Positions 45,999-56,662 of a DNA stretch of 64,000 nt are shown piece after piece. Below the pieces are notes generated by a model. That model was given only the letters and a program-made list of their open reading frames with translations. It ran no database searches and was not told the origin of the DNA. A program made the position numbers and the translations under genes. Source of the DNA: Agapetus fuscipes (taxonomy: Eukaryota; Arthropoda; Insecta; Trichoptera; Glossosomatidae); assembly GCA_951799405.1 (NCBI GenBank), contig OX637332.1, positions 3,477,001 through 3,541,000 on the forward strand, read 5' to 3'. Every line of letters begins with the position of its first letter. The stretch's first letter is position 1.

Positions 45999-48900
45999 AT
46001 GGCGGATGCTTTAACAAGAACTTTGGTTATATTGAAAGAGAAACAAAAGGTTTATTTTGAAAGAATAAATAATTTATATAAACTAGGAAAAAATGTTTCT
46101 AATTTTGCATCCAGAGAGAATAGTAATTTTTTATCGGCTTCCAAGGAAGCAGGAAGCTGGGTTAAAAAGTACGAAGATTTGATAGATCAAATAAATGCAC
46201 TTTCTTTAGAGATAGACCCAGAGGCAAAGGTAAATTATCAATCACTTATGGCCTTTGAAGAACTTTATAGTAAAATAATGGATGTTAGGGAAAGAATTTT
46301 AAAAACCGAAACACCACATGTATCGACTCAAAGTGGGTCTAGATATGAGGTAAAATTACCACCCATACAAATTCCTTTGTTTGATGGGAATCCAAAAAAT
46401 TGGTCACGATTTTTTGAATCCTTTAAGGCAAATGTCCATCTAAATACAGGGTTGTCAGACGCCCAAAGAGTGCAATATTTAACAGGCAACTTGACGGGAA
46501 AGGCAGCGAGCATATTTTCGGGAATTGTACCGTCAGCGGAAACCTATAACGTGGTCTGGGACAGTCTTGTTAAAAAATATCAGGATAAACGTGCGCTAGG
46601 AACATATTACATAAATAATATCCTTGATTTAAAGAAGGCCGATCACACGGCTGCCTGTCTTGATGGCTTTATTGAGAAGTATGCCGCTTCCATTGCAGCA
46701 TTAAAGCAATTAGGTATTACAGATGTGGGAGATTTTCTTTTATTTAATTGCGCTTTGCGTAAATTGAATTCGTCTACAGTTATGGCCTTCGAGCTTTCGC
46801 TGAAAGACATCGAAATACCTTCTTGTCAGAATCTTATCAGTTTTGTTCAACAACAGGTCAAAATTTTGGAAAGATCGCACGTAAATGAATCGAAGTCGGT
46901 TTCCGAAGCTTGCCATTCGAATACACGCGTGAGGAATAATACGACAAAATCTGTGAGTGGTCGTGCGTTCCTCGCAAGTGGTAGAGTGTCTACTGGGGAC
47001 ACTCTCTTTTGCGTTTTGTGTAAACGAAACGACCATAATAAATTACATAAATGTGTGAAATTTAAGAGCTATTCTCCTAAGGAAAGGTATGAATTTATTA
47101 AATCAAAACGGGGTTGCGTTCGTTGTTTGAGTGTTACCCACTGGTCTCATTGTACTGAGACAGGAACTTGTCAAATTTGTAATAAGGGACATCACACCCT
47201 TCTGCATTTTGACGACAATGAGAATAAGGCCAGACGAGTAGTCAAGAATGCTGAGCAGGGACATCAGCTGTCGCATTCAGGTGATGATATGCAAGGGTCG
47301 GGTGTACCCTCGGTTTCTTTAAGTGCAAATGCTCGGGTGAATGCGAGCACGGTGCTGTTGGCTACGGCACAGGTTTTTGCCTGGTCAAATTGCAAGAAAA
47401 ATAAGATGATAGTTAGATGTCTTGTTGATAATGGTTCTCAAAACCATTTGATAACATTAGAATGTTGTAGAAATATGAATTTACATATTGTTCCTCTAAA
47501 TAATTCAGTAATTAGAGGAATCGGTCTTTCTGCACGACCGATACATGGATGTGTCAATTTTGAAATACAATCGAGGTACAATCCTCAAAATACTTACAAG
47601 GTTAACGCGTTAGTGGTGGATCAGATCACGGATCAGTTACCTTCTAGGTACATTGATAACAGTGATATGACTTATTTAAAGGACATTTCAATGGCTGATT
47701 TATCCTGGAATGTCCCTGGAGTTGTGGACATTGTGTTGGGTGCACAATTGTTCCCTTTCATTTATTTGGGAAAAATGATAGAGTCAAAGTCGAAAGCGCC
47801 ACCTGCATTATTGACGTCCTTTGGCTATGTATTGATGGGAGATTGTCCAAAGAGTGTTTCAGCTGCAGACAGTTGTCACGAATCTTTTTCTGCATTGGCT
47901 GTAAAAGATGCGGATTTATTATTACACAAGTTCTGGGAGTTGGAAGAAATCCCAGTGAAAAAGTTCTTAAGTCCAGATGAGACGGCGTGCGAAAACTCCT
48001 TTGTATCTTCTGTGACTAAAGACGAGGTAGGTCGTTACTCTGTTGCTCTACCCTTTTGTGCTGATCCTGAAAATTTGGGCAACTCACGAAATACTGCATT
48101 TCGGCGTTTCTTGTTATTAGAAAGAAAGTTTAAGCAGTTACCGAGTCTGCAGGAGAATTATAATTCGGTAATAAATGACTATATTCAAAAGGGATATCTC
48201 TCTGAAGTGGCAGAGTCAGATATTGGTGAACATGGATATTATATTCCTCACCACGCTGTAGTGCGTCAAGACAAACCTATGCCTCGCATTGTTTTAGATG
48301 CTAGTGCGAAAACGCATACTGGGTTGTCACTCAATGATGTACTACATTCTGGGCCAAATTTACAGGCTGATTTGTTTCTCCTTTTATTAGATTTTAGGCT
48401 GTTTCCTGTCGCGATGACAGCAGATGTACAGCAGATGTATTTGCAGGTTGGTGTATTTGTTGACCACCGCAGATATTTGAGAATATTATTTCGTTTTTCT
48501 GAAAAGGAGAAAGTTCGAACCTTTCAATTTAATAGGGTTCCATTTGGATTAAAGTGTAGTCCTTTCTTGGCCATGCGATCTGTGCGTCAGTTGGCATCGG
48601 ACATGGCTGAACATTTTCCGGAAGCCGCCAAAGTAGCTGGAGCTAGGTTTTATATGGATGACCTGGTTCAGTCTGTGGCAGATGAGGCTTCGGCTGTTTC
48701 TCTGGCAAAAGATCTCGTAGCTTTGTTCAAGTATGGTGGCATGGATCTGGTAAAATGGTCAAGCAATTCATCTTATCTATTAGATAGTCTTCCTAACTCA
48801 CATAGAGGTTCCATAAAATTTGATGATGATAAAGGCGTAACTCTAAAAGTATTAGGGTTGTCTTGGGATCCAGTTAAGGATAATTTCTTCTTTACTTCGA

Positions 48901-51191
48901 ATGACTCTCAGCAAAAATGCACGAAGCGATCTATTTTGTCAGTTGTAGCTCGTTTGTTTGATGTTTTGGGCTTAGTCGCACCAGTTATACTGGCTGCAAA
49001 GCTTCTCATCAAAGAGCTATGGCGTGCCAACATCGGTTGGGATGACTCTCCGCCTGATGCTATAATTCGACGTTTTTCGAGTGTAACACAAGAACTTCCG
49101 TTGCTCGCTACTTTAAAAATTCCTAGGCACATCGGTGTGACTAGCTCAACCAAAGTATTATTAGTAGGTTTTTGTGATGCTAGTCTGAATGGTTACGGTT
49201 GTGTTATATATGTACATACAACTGACATGGATGGAAATATTTCTGTCAGGTTGTTGTGCTCAAAATCTAAGGTATCTCCCACCAAGATTACGACATTAGC
49301 ACGTTTAGAGTTGTGCGCTGCTGTTTTATTGTCAAAGATGTTAAAACTTGTGACCGAGATGTATCGTGATCGGATTCATATAACTGATGTATATGCTTTT
49401 TCTGATTCAACGATTGCGTTGGCTTGGATTTGCTCTTCTCCACATCGTTGGTCAATTTTTGTAGGAAATAGAGTCGCTCAGTGTCAGGAGAATTTACCCC
49501 CTCAGAACTTTTATCACATCTCAGGGGACGAGAACCCAAGCGACTGTGTTTCACGTGGTATGTTACCATCTCAATTAATTTCTCATAGTTTATGGTGGAA
49601 TGGTCCACTGTGGCTTCAACGCCCTTCGGATGAATGGCCGATTCAAAGATTCTCCTCGTCCGATGCGTTAGAAATTCCTGAACAGGCAACTGTACTGACA
49701 GCCATTGTAGTACATGTCGACTCTATGATTTTATATGACTTAGCACAACGAACTTCTTCGTGGAATAAATTAATTCGAATTACAGTTTACATTCTTCGCT
49801 TTATAAATAAATTTAAATCACTGTTGCATTTTATTGAATGCATGTCCCATGCTGAAGTTAAGTTAGTACAGACAATACAAACTGTTCATTTCTCGGACGA
49901 CATTAAGTTGATAAAAGATAACAAGTTACCATCGAAAAAACTGCGTAATTTATCGGTTTTTCTGGATCAGGAAGGTACGTTACGAGTTGGAGGTCGGCTT
50001 TCACGGTCTGATTTACCCTTTGAAGCTAGACATCCAGCTTTACTTCCGAAACATGACTCAGTGGTGAACTTAATAATTAAACATTTTCACGAATCCAACT
50101 GTCATACCGGTCCAGGACTTTTGATGTCTATCATACGACAAAGGTTTTGGATATTGGATGCCAGAACCGTTATACGAGCACAAACTCGTAAATGCAATAT
50201 TTGCTTCCGAGTGAACCCGTCGCACCCTACGCCGAAGATGGCGGACTTGCCTGCCTGTCGCATAACAGAAGCTAAAGCATTTGTGCATACGGGGGTAGAT
50301 TATGCTGGGCCTTTAAGAATACTTCTTACGCGACGACGCGGACAACATGCTCAAAAGGCATATATCTGCCTGTTTGTTTGTCTAGTGACCAAGGCGGTAC
50401 ATATTGAGCTCGCAACTGATCTGTCGAGTGCCTGTTTTATAGCTGCATTTAAGCGTTTTATCTCTCGTCGTGGGCCAGTTTCCTTTATGTATTCGGACAA
50501 CGGCACAAATTTTGTTGGGGCTCGTGCCCAATTAGATGAGATATATAATCTTTTACAAAATTCACAGCATAATGTCCGAATGAAGCGAGAACTTGAGGCG
50601 TATAAAATAGAGTGGAAAATGATTCCCCCTCGAGCTCCTCACTTCGGAGCTTTATGGGAATCAAATATTAAGAGTTTGAAAACTCATCTGTATCGAGTGA
50701 TAGGGAATCAGTTGCTCACATATGAGGAGATGCAAACGGTGTTGACTCAAATCGAGAGTATCATGAATTCTAGACCACTAAGTGTCATCAGTTCTGATCC
50801 TCACCCTTACGTTATAACTCCTGCGCATTTCTTGATGTCCACTCCCTTAAAACATCTGCCTGCTTCTGAGCTACCTGACACACCAGTTAATCTCACTCAG
50901 CGTAAAAATCTCCTGGATCAAATCGTGTCATCTTACTGGAAGCGATGGAAGGTAGAATACCTGCACACTTTGCAGGTCAGACAAAAATGGCAAACCGATG
51001 TTAATGCAATTCAGGTAGGGACTGTTGTACTGATTGGGCAAGAGGACGCTCCTCCTTTGTCCTGGCCTCTGGGAATCATCACCAAGGTTTTCCCTGGGGA
51101 TGATGGCGTGATTCGAGTAGCCACAGTAAAGACTGAGCAAGGTTTTTACAAACGTCCGGTCGTCAAACTCTACCCATTGCCGACACAATAG
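45999..51191 (+). CDS. BEL/Pao gag-pol polyprotein, 1730 aa
   Basis: Order of domains: Gag with the Pao-type capsid region (DUF1759-like) at about 114-260 (PPIQIPLFDGNPKNWSRFFE); zinc knuckle region at 370-410 (CVRCL...C, CQICNKGHHTLLH); aspartic protease at about 474 (LVDNGSQNHL); RT at about 745-960 with catalytic YMDD near 884 (ARFYMDDLVQ); Pao-type RNase H from about 1057 (FCDASLNGYG, ARLELCAAVL, SDSTIALAWI); integrase zinc finger from 1344 (H..H..C..C), D,D,E core (GVDYAGP near 1431, SDNGTNF near 1500, GALWESNIKSLK near 1550); C-terminal integrase tail (YWKRWKVEYLHTLQ). This order (RT-RH before IN) and the RNase H type are BEL/Pao hallmarks. No stop or frameshift was found. Confidence 0.95.
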   Translation: MADALTRTLVILKEKQKVYFERINNLYKLGKNVSNFASRENSNFLSASKEAGSWVKKYEDLIDQINALSLEIDPEAKVNYQSLMAFEELYSKIMDVRERILKTETPHVSTQSGSRYEVKLPPIQIPLFDGNPKNWSRFFESFKANVHLNTGLSDAQRVQYLTGNLTGKAASIFSGIVPSAETYNVVWDSLVKKYQDKRALGTYYINNILDLKKADHTAACLDGFIEKYAASIAALKQLGITDVGDFLLFNCALRKLNSSTVMAFELSLKDIEIPSCQNLISFVQQQVKILERSHVNESKSVSEACHSNTRVRNNTTKSVSGRAFLASGRVSTGDTLFCVLCKRNDHNKLHKCVKFKSYSPKERYEFIKSKRGCVRCLSVTHWSHCTETGTCQICNKGHHTLLHFDDNENKARRVVKNAEQGHQLSHSGDDMQGSGVPSVSLSANARVNASTVLLATAQVFAWSNCKKNKMIVRCLVDNGSQNHLITLECCRNMNLHIVPLNNSVIRGIGLSARPIHGCVNFEIQSRYNPQNTYKVNALVVDQITDQLPSRYIDNSDMTYLKDISMADLSWNVPGVVDIVLGAQLFPFIYLGKMIESKSKAPPALLTSFGYVLMGDCPKSVSAADSCHESFSALAVKDADLLLHKFWELEEIPVKKFLSPDETACENSFVSSVTKDEVGRYSVALPFCADPENLGNSRNTAFRRFLLLERKFKQLPSLQENYNSVINDYIQKGYLSEVAESDIGEHGYYIPHHAVVRQDKPMPRIVLDASAKTHTGLSLNDVLHSGPNLQADLFLLLLDFRLFPVAMTADVQQMYLQVGVFVDHRRYLRILFRFSEKEKVRTFQFNRVPFGLKCSPFLAMRSVRQLASDMAEHFPEAAKVAGARFYMDDLVQSVADEASAVSLAKDLVALFKYGGMDLVKWSSNSSYLLDSLPNSHRGSIKFDDDKGVTLKVLGLSWDPVKDNFFFTSNDSQQKCTKRSILSVVARLFDVLGLVAPVILAAKLLIKELWRANIGWDDSPPDAIIRRFSSVTQELPLLATLKIPRHIGVTSSTKVLLVGFCDASLNGYGCVIYVHTTDMDGNISVRLLCSKSKVSPTKITTLARLELCAAVLLSKMLKLVTEMYRDRIHITDVYAFSDSTIALAWICSSPHRWSIFVGNRVAQCQENLPPQNFYHISGDENPSDCVSRGMLPSQLISHSLWWNGPLWLQRPSDEWPIQRFSSSDALEIPEQATVLTAIVVHVDSMILYDLAQRTSSWNKLIRITVYILRFINKFKSLLHFIECMSHAEVKLVQTIQTVHFSDDIKLIKDNKLPSKKLRNLSVFLDQEGTLRVGGRLSRSDLPFEARHPALLPKHDSVVNLIIKHFHESNCHTGPGLLMSIIRQRFWILDARTVIRAQTRKCNICFRVNPSHPTPKMADLPACRITEAKAFVHTGVDYAGPLRILLTRRRGQHAQKAYICLFVCLVTKAVHIELATDLSSACFIAAFKRFISRRGPVSFMYSDNGTNFVGARAQLDEIYNLLQNSQHNVRMKRELEAYKIEWKMIPPRAPHFGALWESNIKSLKTHLYRVIGNQLLTYEEMQTVLTQIESIMNSRPLSVISSDPHPYVITPAHFLMSTPLKHLPASELPDTPVNLTQRKNLLDQIVSSYWKRWKVEYLHTLQVRQKWQTDVNAIQVGTVVLIGQEDAPPLSWPLGIITKVFPGDDGVIRVATVKTEQGFYKRPVVKLYPLPTQ

Positions 51192-51521
51192 ATTACTATT
51201 TAATTTCGTCTACTGAGTTAGTAGATCTCTACCATTGTACATATTTACCATGTTTAGAATTAATCTTATGCTTTACTACTAAGCTTATCTGTTAGAACAT
51301 GTTAAATCTAGCTTATTATATTGGCTTAAGTATTTTTGTGTCTAACCTGCTTACTTGTAGGCATACTTATTATATTAATTATATTAAGTTTCTCTAGTTT
51401 AAGATTTTCAAACATTGATTGTAATTATACCTATGTATCATTTCTCGAATATTGTTTGTAAAAATCGACATGGTTTCTTTGAATATCTGGTTTGTGTTGC
51501 AAAGCTTTTAACTTTAAGTCT

Positions 51522-51538
51522 TTGCAAAGGGGGGTGTA
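51522..51538 (+). promoter_or_regulatory. Polypurine tract of the BEL/Pao element
   Basis: TTTGCAAAGGGGGGTGTA lies directly before the 3' LTR and would prime plus-strand synthesis. Confidence 0.6.
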
Positions 51539-52115
51539 TGGTGACGCATGAATAGCGTCATCTATTTTTAATTTTAATTAATAGTCTAAGAAGCGAATTT
51601 CATGTTGGACTTTCACAATCTGAAAAAAGTGCGGATAAAAATCGCAAGATGTCGGTATGAACTTTTTTGACATCCAACGTGAAATCTCAAGATTTGAGGA
51701 CTTCCGCTTCTGTCGTGTTCACAAGTAGACACGTTTTTATATGTCTCTCGACCGATTAGAAATTTACCGTTAAAATCTGTGAGTGAGTGGAATTGTTTTA
51801 CATATAACTTGCAAGTGTGGCAGTTTGTGAACAGAGCTCCCCCACAGGATCCTGAGAACGAGCATCATCTTGGACCAGAGCACAATTTGAGGCGAGTGCG
51901 GTCCTTTGATTTTCGCTTCTTTGGTACGGGAAAGTCGTCCAAAATTGAAAGCCACCTACTGAAGGTTGGCTTTTGTTTGCGAGAGAAATACCATAGGCAC
52001 TAGATCTAGGTATTTCATATCTCGCATTGGAGAATACGTTACAGTTTCTCTATTTGTTCTTTTTGTATTTATATACATACCCCCTGAGGGGCAAAATTTA
52101 CAACTTGCCTCCCCA
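51539..52115 (+). repeat. 3' LTR of the BEL/Pao element
   Basis: 577 bp, identical in length to the 5' LTR, with one base difference seen (C for T in GAGGCGAG near 51892). Confidence 0.92.
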
Positions 52116-52522
52116 CCTTTTATGTTCTCAATTTTTGTATCCTATTTTTTTTTTCTGTAATACCCGAACGCACGGGGTTTCGCTTGTTTAGTTTTAAGCG
52201 ATACATTGATTGTGATACCTTTGCACTGGGTAAATATATCTGACGGCATTTCGAGGTTATAATTATATAGTCCTCGGATTCGATGCTTTAACAATTCTTG
52301 CAATTTCTATTATTTCTATTTTTAATGTTAAGTAAAACATTTATACTTTTTAAGACAATGGATGCTTTTCTGTGTGCAATAGGTGATTTAATTTTTCTGT
52401 TAACCCATTGGCATCCATCATACTTCACCTTTTCGCTACTGAATATTGTTATGATTTTATCTCGGGTTCACTTTTAATAAAATTGCGTTTATATTTATTT
52501 CACAGTATTTATTTTTTATCAA
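52116..52522. other. Target-side DNA after the BEL/Pao insertion
   Basis: AT-rich, no gene. CCTTT at 52116-52120 is the target duplication. Confidence 0.5.
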
Positions 52523-52745
52523 GTTGATGAGGCTGACCCCCCGTGCTGTAAAAAATTGTTCACTTTTGCCAATGCCACCCCGGTTTCAGGGAAAGGCAGC
52601 AGGAGTTGCAAGGTTTATGTTCATGTGAGGTTTTGTTTATTTTTTTATTTGTATAGGCGCAAACCTTAATGTGCCTGTCTGTGAGCATGCATTTAATATG
52701 AGCCTTAAATGTTAACATATCTTTGCAGTTTAGATTATAGATTAC
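52523..52745 (+). repeat. R3 copy, diverged
   Basis: GATGAGGCTGACCCCCCGTG through GCAGTTTAGATTATAGATTA; the first ~25 bases are missing. Confidence 0.7.
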
Positions 52746-52811
52746 ATAATATGGTTCACTCTGCAACTTCCGTCTTTGTTCAAATCTTAATACATACTTT
52801 GTCTCATCCTT

Positions 52812-53130
52812 ACTCTAATCTAATCTAAGTTGCAAAGATATGTTCATATTATATGCATTCTCACAAGCAGACACGTACAAGTTCGCGCTTGCACATGCCG
52901 CATGTGAACCTACAACATAAAAACCCAAATCTCAAATGGACGTACACCCTGCAACTCTTGCCGTCCTTCCCTGTAACAGGGGGGACATTGGAAAAGTGAA
53001 CCATTTTTTACAGCATTGGTGGTCAGCCGCATACCAACCTCTAAGTCAAGGAACATACACAACAAATTACATTTTTATAGTCAATAAATAATATGTATGG
53101 ACATCCAAACTAAAACAGAAAACAAATTAT
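52812..53130 (-). repeat. R3 copy with adjoining LINE 3'UTR
   Basis: Minus R3 from ACTCTAATCTAATCTAAG to CTAAGTCAAGGAACATACAC; the reversed 3'UTR (CAATAAATAATATGTATGGA) extends to about 53130, as in 8940-9378. Confidence 0.75.
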
Positions 53131-53220
53131 AATTTAAAAAACTTATTACTTCTTATTCAAATTAGAAACTAAACAAACGACGATTTCTGTGTTAATGAAT
53201 AAATGATAAAGCAAGACATA

Positions 53221-53348
53221 GGCCCGTTATTTTCAACGTTAGCATAACGACTTTATACTGAATGAAAAAGGACGCACTTATGTCAAACGTGTGGATATTT
53301 TTTCCATCATTTTAAAGTCATATAAGCTAATGTTGAACATAACGGGCC
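53221..53348. mobile_element. Foldback MITE, 128 bp (GGCCCGTTAT ends)
   Basis: GGCCCGTTATTTTCAACGTT at the left pairs with the inverse of TAATGTTGAACATAACGGGCC at the right, with ~37-bp arms. The ends resemble the GGCCCGGTATTTT ends of 53728-54674. No clean duplication was found. Confidence 0.6.
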
Positions 53349-53727
53349 TTGGGAATTTTAGCATTTTTTAAGGATTTTATTTTTGTGATTTATTCATGGA
53401 TGCCGATGGGTTTTAATGACTTCAGAAGGAGTGTCATTTTTGTGTTTGTGATTTATGCCATTATGCCATATTAATTATCAAATACATCGTTCTAATGATT
53501 TTACGCAATTTATAAGCATTACAATGTGCAATCTCTGATTCATTAGATTAATTCTTACCATTTCAAAAAGAAAATTTGTATTTGAGTGAACTCAAAAGAG
53601 CTATGTAATTTATTTTTCAAAAGATGTGTTATAAAATTAAACCCTTTATTACAAAAGACGAAATATGAGCTTCCTGTGAGGAAAAGATACAATGGAATAA
53701 AATAAAGTGTAATCATTTTGTAACTTA
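53349..53727. other. Intergenic AT-rich DNA
   Basis: Nothing recognisable. Confidence 0.35.
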
Positions 53728-53852
53728 GGCCCGGTATTTTGATCTGTTAACTAAAACTTTCAATTGACTGAAGATTCAAAATTTTGGTAGCTTGATGTCC
53801 AGTTTTAGTTAACTATATAACCAAATACACCCTAATAGACAAGCCTCACCCC

Positions 53853-54178
53853 AAATCTAATCTAATCTAAGTTGCTAAGATATGTTACATTGGAGATTCA
53901 CATTACATGCATTCTCACAACCAGACACGCACAAGTTCGCGCTTGCACATTCCTCATGTGAACCTACAACATAAAAACCAAATCTCAAATGGACATACAC
54001 CCTGCAACTCTTGCCTCCCTTCCCTGAGACAGGGGTGACATTGGCAAATTGAACCATTTTTACAGCATGGGTGGTCAGCCGTATACCAACCTATAAGTCA
54101 AGGAACATACAGGACAAATTTCATTTTTAAATCAATAAATAATAATATATATGGACATCAAAAACTTAAACATAAAAC
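53853..54178 (-). repeat. R3 copy with LINE 3'UTR, nested
   Basis: Minus R3 from CCAAATCTAATCTAATCTAA to ACCTATAAGTCAAGGAACAT, then reversed 3'UTR (TCAATAAATAATAATATATA, TGGACATCAAAA). Confidence 0.75.
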
Positions 54179-54381
54179 AAACAACTGTCCATACAACTCA
54201 ACTGTATAATATCCATAAAGCTGGAAAACGACACAAAGAATGTTCAGTTGGCTGCAATTTTGATGTATCCTTACATCAAAAACCAACAACTGCTGTCGTT
54301 AAAGACGATGCCATCTTGGAAATAGGTAGTTATGATGATTACCGTAAGTTAGTTATTAAATATCAACTGGCGAAAATTTGG
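54179..54381 (+). other. Open frame ending at a good splice-donor sequence
   Basis: The frame reads TTQLYNIHKAGKRHKECSVG, CNFDVSLHQKPTTAVVKDDA and DDYRKLVIKYQLAKIW, then ATTTG|GTGAGT. Exon-like, but unrecognised and without a clear acceptor. Inside a transposon it could be a captured host exon or transposase remnant. Confidence 0.25.
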
Positions 54382-54432
54382 TGAGTAAAATACTAACTAA
54401 ATTTTACATTGAAACCTTCACGGCTGGTACCT

Positions 54433-54625
54433 GTTGACACAACCATCACTTTTTTCGAGCTATGTAGTCGTGGTCTGGTTGATTCATTCCGGACAGTTTC
54501 GCCCATTGCTCACAGCGACTAGCCAACCGCTGACAATGCCCATCGGAGCAATGGGCGAAACTGTCTGGAATGAATCAACCAGACCACGGCTACATAGCCC
54601 GAAAAAAGTGATTGTTGTGCCAACT
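54433..54625. repeat. Foldback with ~78-bp arms
   Basis: GTTGACACAACCATCACTTT through GTTTCGCCCATTGCTC is the inverse of GAGCAATGGGCGAAACTGTC through AGTGATTGTTGTGCCAAC, with a ~35-bp loop and few mismatches. Confidence 0.7.
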
Positions 54626-54677
54626 ACCTAAATTGCTTTTTAGTTACCTTTACTGAAGATGAAAATACCGGGCCTTA

Positions 54678-54884
54678 ATCTGTTTTGCATCGTAAGAACA
54701 ATAATTTTCCAGTATCCTCAATGATAATGTCATAAACCTCTCCACGCCCGTGGTAGCCATTCTGCTAAGACGTTCGCTGCCATCTTGTTTCACACTTGAT
54801 TCTTTCCTTTTCGCACGCCATTCCTTTTTCCTCGAAGGGTCGGTTTTTTGCTGGAACCTAAACCTAATTATACCTAAAACCTAA
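54678..54884. other. Spacer between two Harbinger-type elements
   Basis: Unique sequence ending in CTAAACCTAATTATACC-TAA; several TAA trinucleotides provide target sites. Confidence 0.35.
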
Positions 54885-55540
54885 AGGCAAATTTATACAG
54901 GGTCAGTAGCTGTCGTCAGTACTGGCGCCGAAAACTGACTCAAAAAAACAGACTCGAAAACTGTCTATTTACATGGAGTCAGTAGTCGAGGATATTTCTT
55001 AGGGTGCACACACATTCGTAAAGTAAGTGCGGAAAAATGAATTCTCGAAAACAGCAAAAAATCTAAGTTAATAATTTGTTGATGAAATTTACACTTGTGA
55101 TGATGCAAGAGCTAACTTGTATGCTAGAAGAAGAGGAACAGAAACGAATTTGGGTAAAAAAAATGGACAGATGACAGAGATAAAACTAGAGGTTCTGCTC
55201 TGTTGTTAACCCAGTTGAGAATGGAAGATCCTGGGGAATACAAATTGGCTTTGAGAATGACGCCAAAAAACTTTGACGAGTCGCTCAGTTTTCGCGTCAT
55301 TTTGTGATGCGGTGCGACGCAGCGTGGTCACCGTACTTTGGCATTTACATGACATCAGTTGCTCTGGCGCAGGTGGAGCCCCCTCCAGTAGACTGACGTC
55401 GAAACATATCAAGCGGCAATATTGAAGTCAGTTACTGTCGCGTCAGTACTGACTTGAATCAATTTACACGATCGCAGTGCCAGGTCAGTAGCTGTCGGCA
55501 GTGGACTGACGACAGCTACTGACCCTATATAAATTTGCCT
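54885..55540. mobile_element. PIF/Harbinger element, 656 bp, TSD TAA
   Basis: The ends AGGCAAATTTATACAGGGTC and GACCCTATATAAATTTGCCT are inverted, followed inside by AGTAGCTGTCGTCAGT and its inverse. TAA is duplicated at 54882-54884 and 55541-55543. Sub-terminal CAGTAGCTGTC repeats occur several times. It keeps a transposase N-terminal remnant. Confidence 0.75.
55120..55290 (+). pseudogene. HARBI1-like transposase N-terminal fragment
   Basis: Across one frame change at an A-run near 55157, the strand encodes KRIWVKK, then RGSALLLTQLRMEDPGEYKL and ALRMTPKNFDES. This follows the order of Harbinger transposase N-termini (R+.WV......RG....L...LR.EDP..+...LRM.P..FDELL). The DDE core is absent. 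Confidence 0.6.
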
Positions 55541-56505
55541 TAATTGTTTAGTAGATTAATAAATATTGATGAGTACAAGATTTTTTTGAGCACATTCCCT
55601 ATGGTAAAAATGTGAGAAAGACTTACGAAAGATTGTCGAAAGTTACCTGTGATCTTACCTTTATATGAAAAAAAAAATAGGTCTCAACATCATCTTGCTG
55701 TACAAATGCCTCTATTCGTTACTAAGTATTTTTACTCTGTTATTTAGTTCCTCTGAAATGAATTGTGGTGTCCGATGGGAAGAAGAAAAACTTGATGTTA
55801 CAATACTCCATAATTGCATATCAGTACTAAAAAAATAACCATTTGAAATGTCTATTATATACAGTTGAATGAAAACCCACCTGACTGGAAGTGAATATTG
55901 TTTATCTCAGTGTATGTATAAAGAAAGATGTTTAAGTTGATGTAATATACTTGAAACTACAGAATAACTTGCAAAAAATAAGTGAGATTTTTTATTTTCC
56001 TTCATTAAAATTCTCTTGATATGATATGAGCAGTTTTTGGTATTTTAATTATATTTTCCAAATATTTGCACAAATATTACTACTGAATGTATATTATGTT
56101 TCTCAGAAAAATGATTTTTTTATGGAATAAATAAATAAAAACAAAGGAGCTTATGAGGATGGTGACCATTGTTTTAATACGGATCGGTAAAAAACTGCTT
56201 ATCTGTGGATTTGAACCACCGATCACCAATGTTATACCACCTACATATAAATATTAAATGTGAACATTTGTAAATGTCCGATATTCAACCATTTTCATGT
56301 TAAACTTTTGATTTGAAATAAAAGAAAATATTATGAATACTCACTTGGTTTTATTACAATTACTTGCTCTTAGATAAAAAGGAGTTTTAAATTTTTAAGT
56401 AAGAAAAAAAGGTGTTGGGAAGAATATGCACACCCAGGAAAGAGGGGGAATAGCGGAGAATCTGGCACAAAAAGGACATGTAAGATACGTTCATATGCAT
56501 CAGGC
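55541..56505. other. Intergenic AT-rich DNA; weak tRNA-like piece near 56180-56255 (minus)
   Basis: No gene. On the minus strand GGTGGTATAACATTGGTGAT and GGTGGTTCAAATCCACAG resemble A- and B-boxes; no SINE body was recognised. Confidence 0.35.
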
Positions 56506-56662
56506 CAACCCTGTTTCAGGGAAGGTCGGCAAAAGTTGCAGGGTTTATGTTCATTTGAGGTTAGGATTTTGATTTGTAAGTACATATGCAGCATTTGTAA
56601 GTAACTTACTTGTGTCTGTTTGTAGACATGCATTTGTAAAATCATGTGCCTGGGCATGCATT
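56506..56662 (+). repeat. R3 copy, 5' portion, cut by the DIRS insertion
   Basis: CCTGTTTCAGGGAAGGTCGG through GCATGCATTTAAT. The R3 continuation (TATAAATTTTAAAC) is found at 61851 on the far side of the DIRS element. Confidence 0.75.

Larger units (their letters stand above)
44865..52115 (+). mobile_element. Complete BEL/Pao LTR retrotransposon, 7251 bp, TSD CCTTT
   Basis: Two 577-bp LTRs (TG...CA) flank a 6.1-kb interior with primer site, one gag-pol frame of 1730 codons and a polypurine tract. The 5-bp duplication CCTTT is exact at 44860-44864 and 52116-52120. The LTRs differ at one position that I could find (GAGGTGAG against GAGGCGAG). With an undamaged ORF this points to a very recent insertion and a possibly active family. 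No envelope ORF is present. Confidence 0.93.
53728..54674. mobile_element. PIF/Harbinger-type non-autonomous element, TSD TTA, with nested insertions
   Basis: The inverted ends GGCCCGGTATTTTGATCT and its partner AAAATACCGGGCC are flanked by TTA at 53725-53727 and 54675-54677, the three-base duplication usual for PIF/Harbinger. Inside lie an R3 copy (53853-54178), a short ORF and a foldback (54433-54625). Without those the core is only ~430 bp. Confidence 0.6.
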
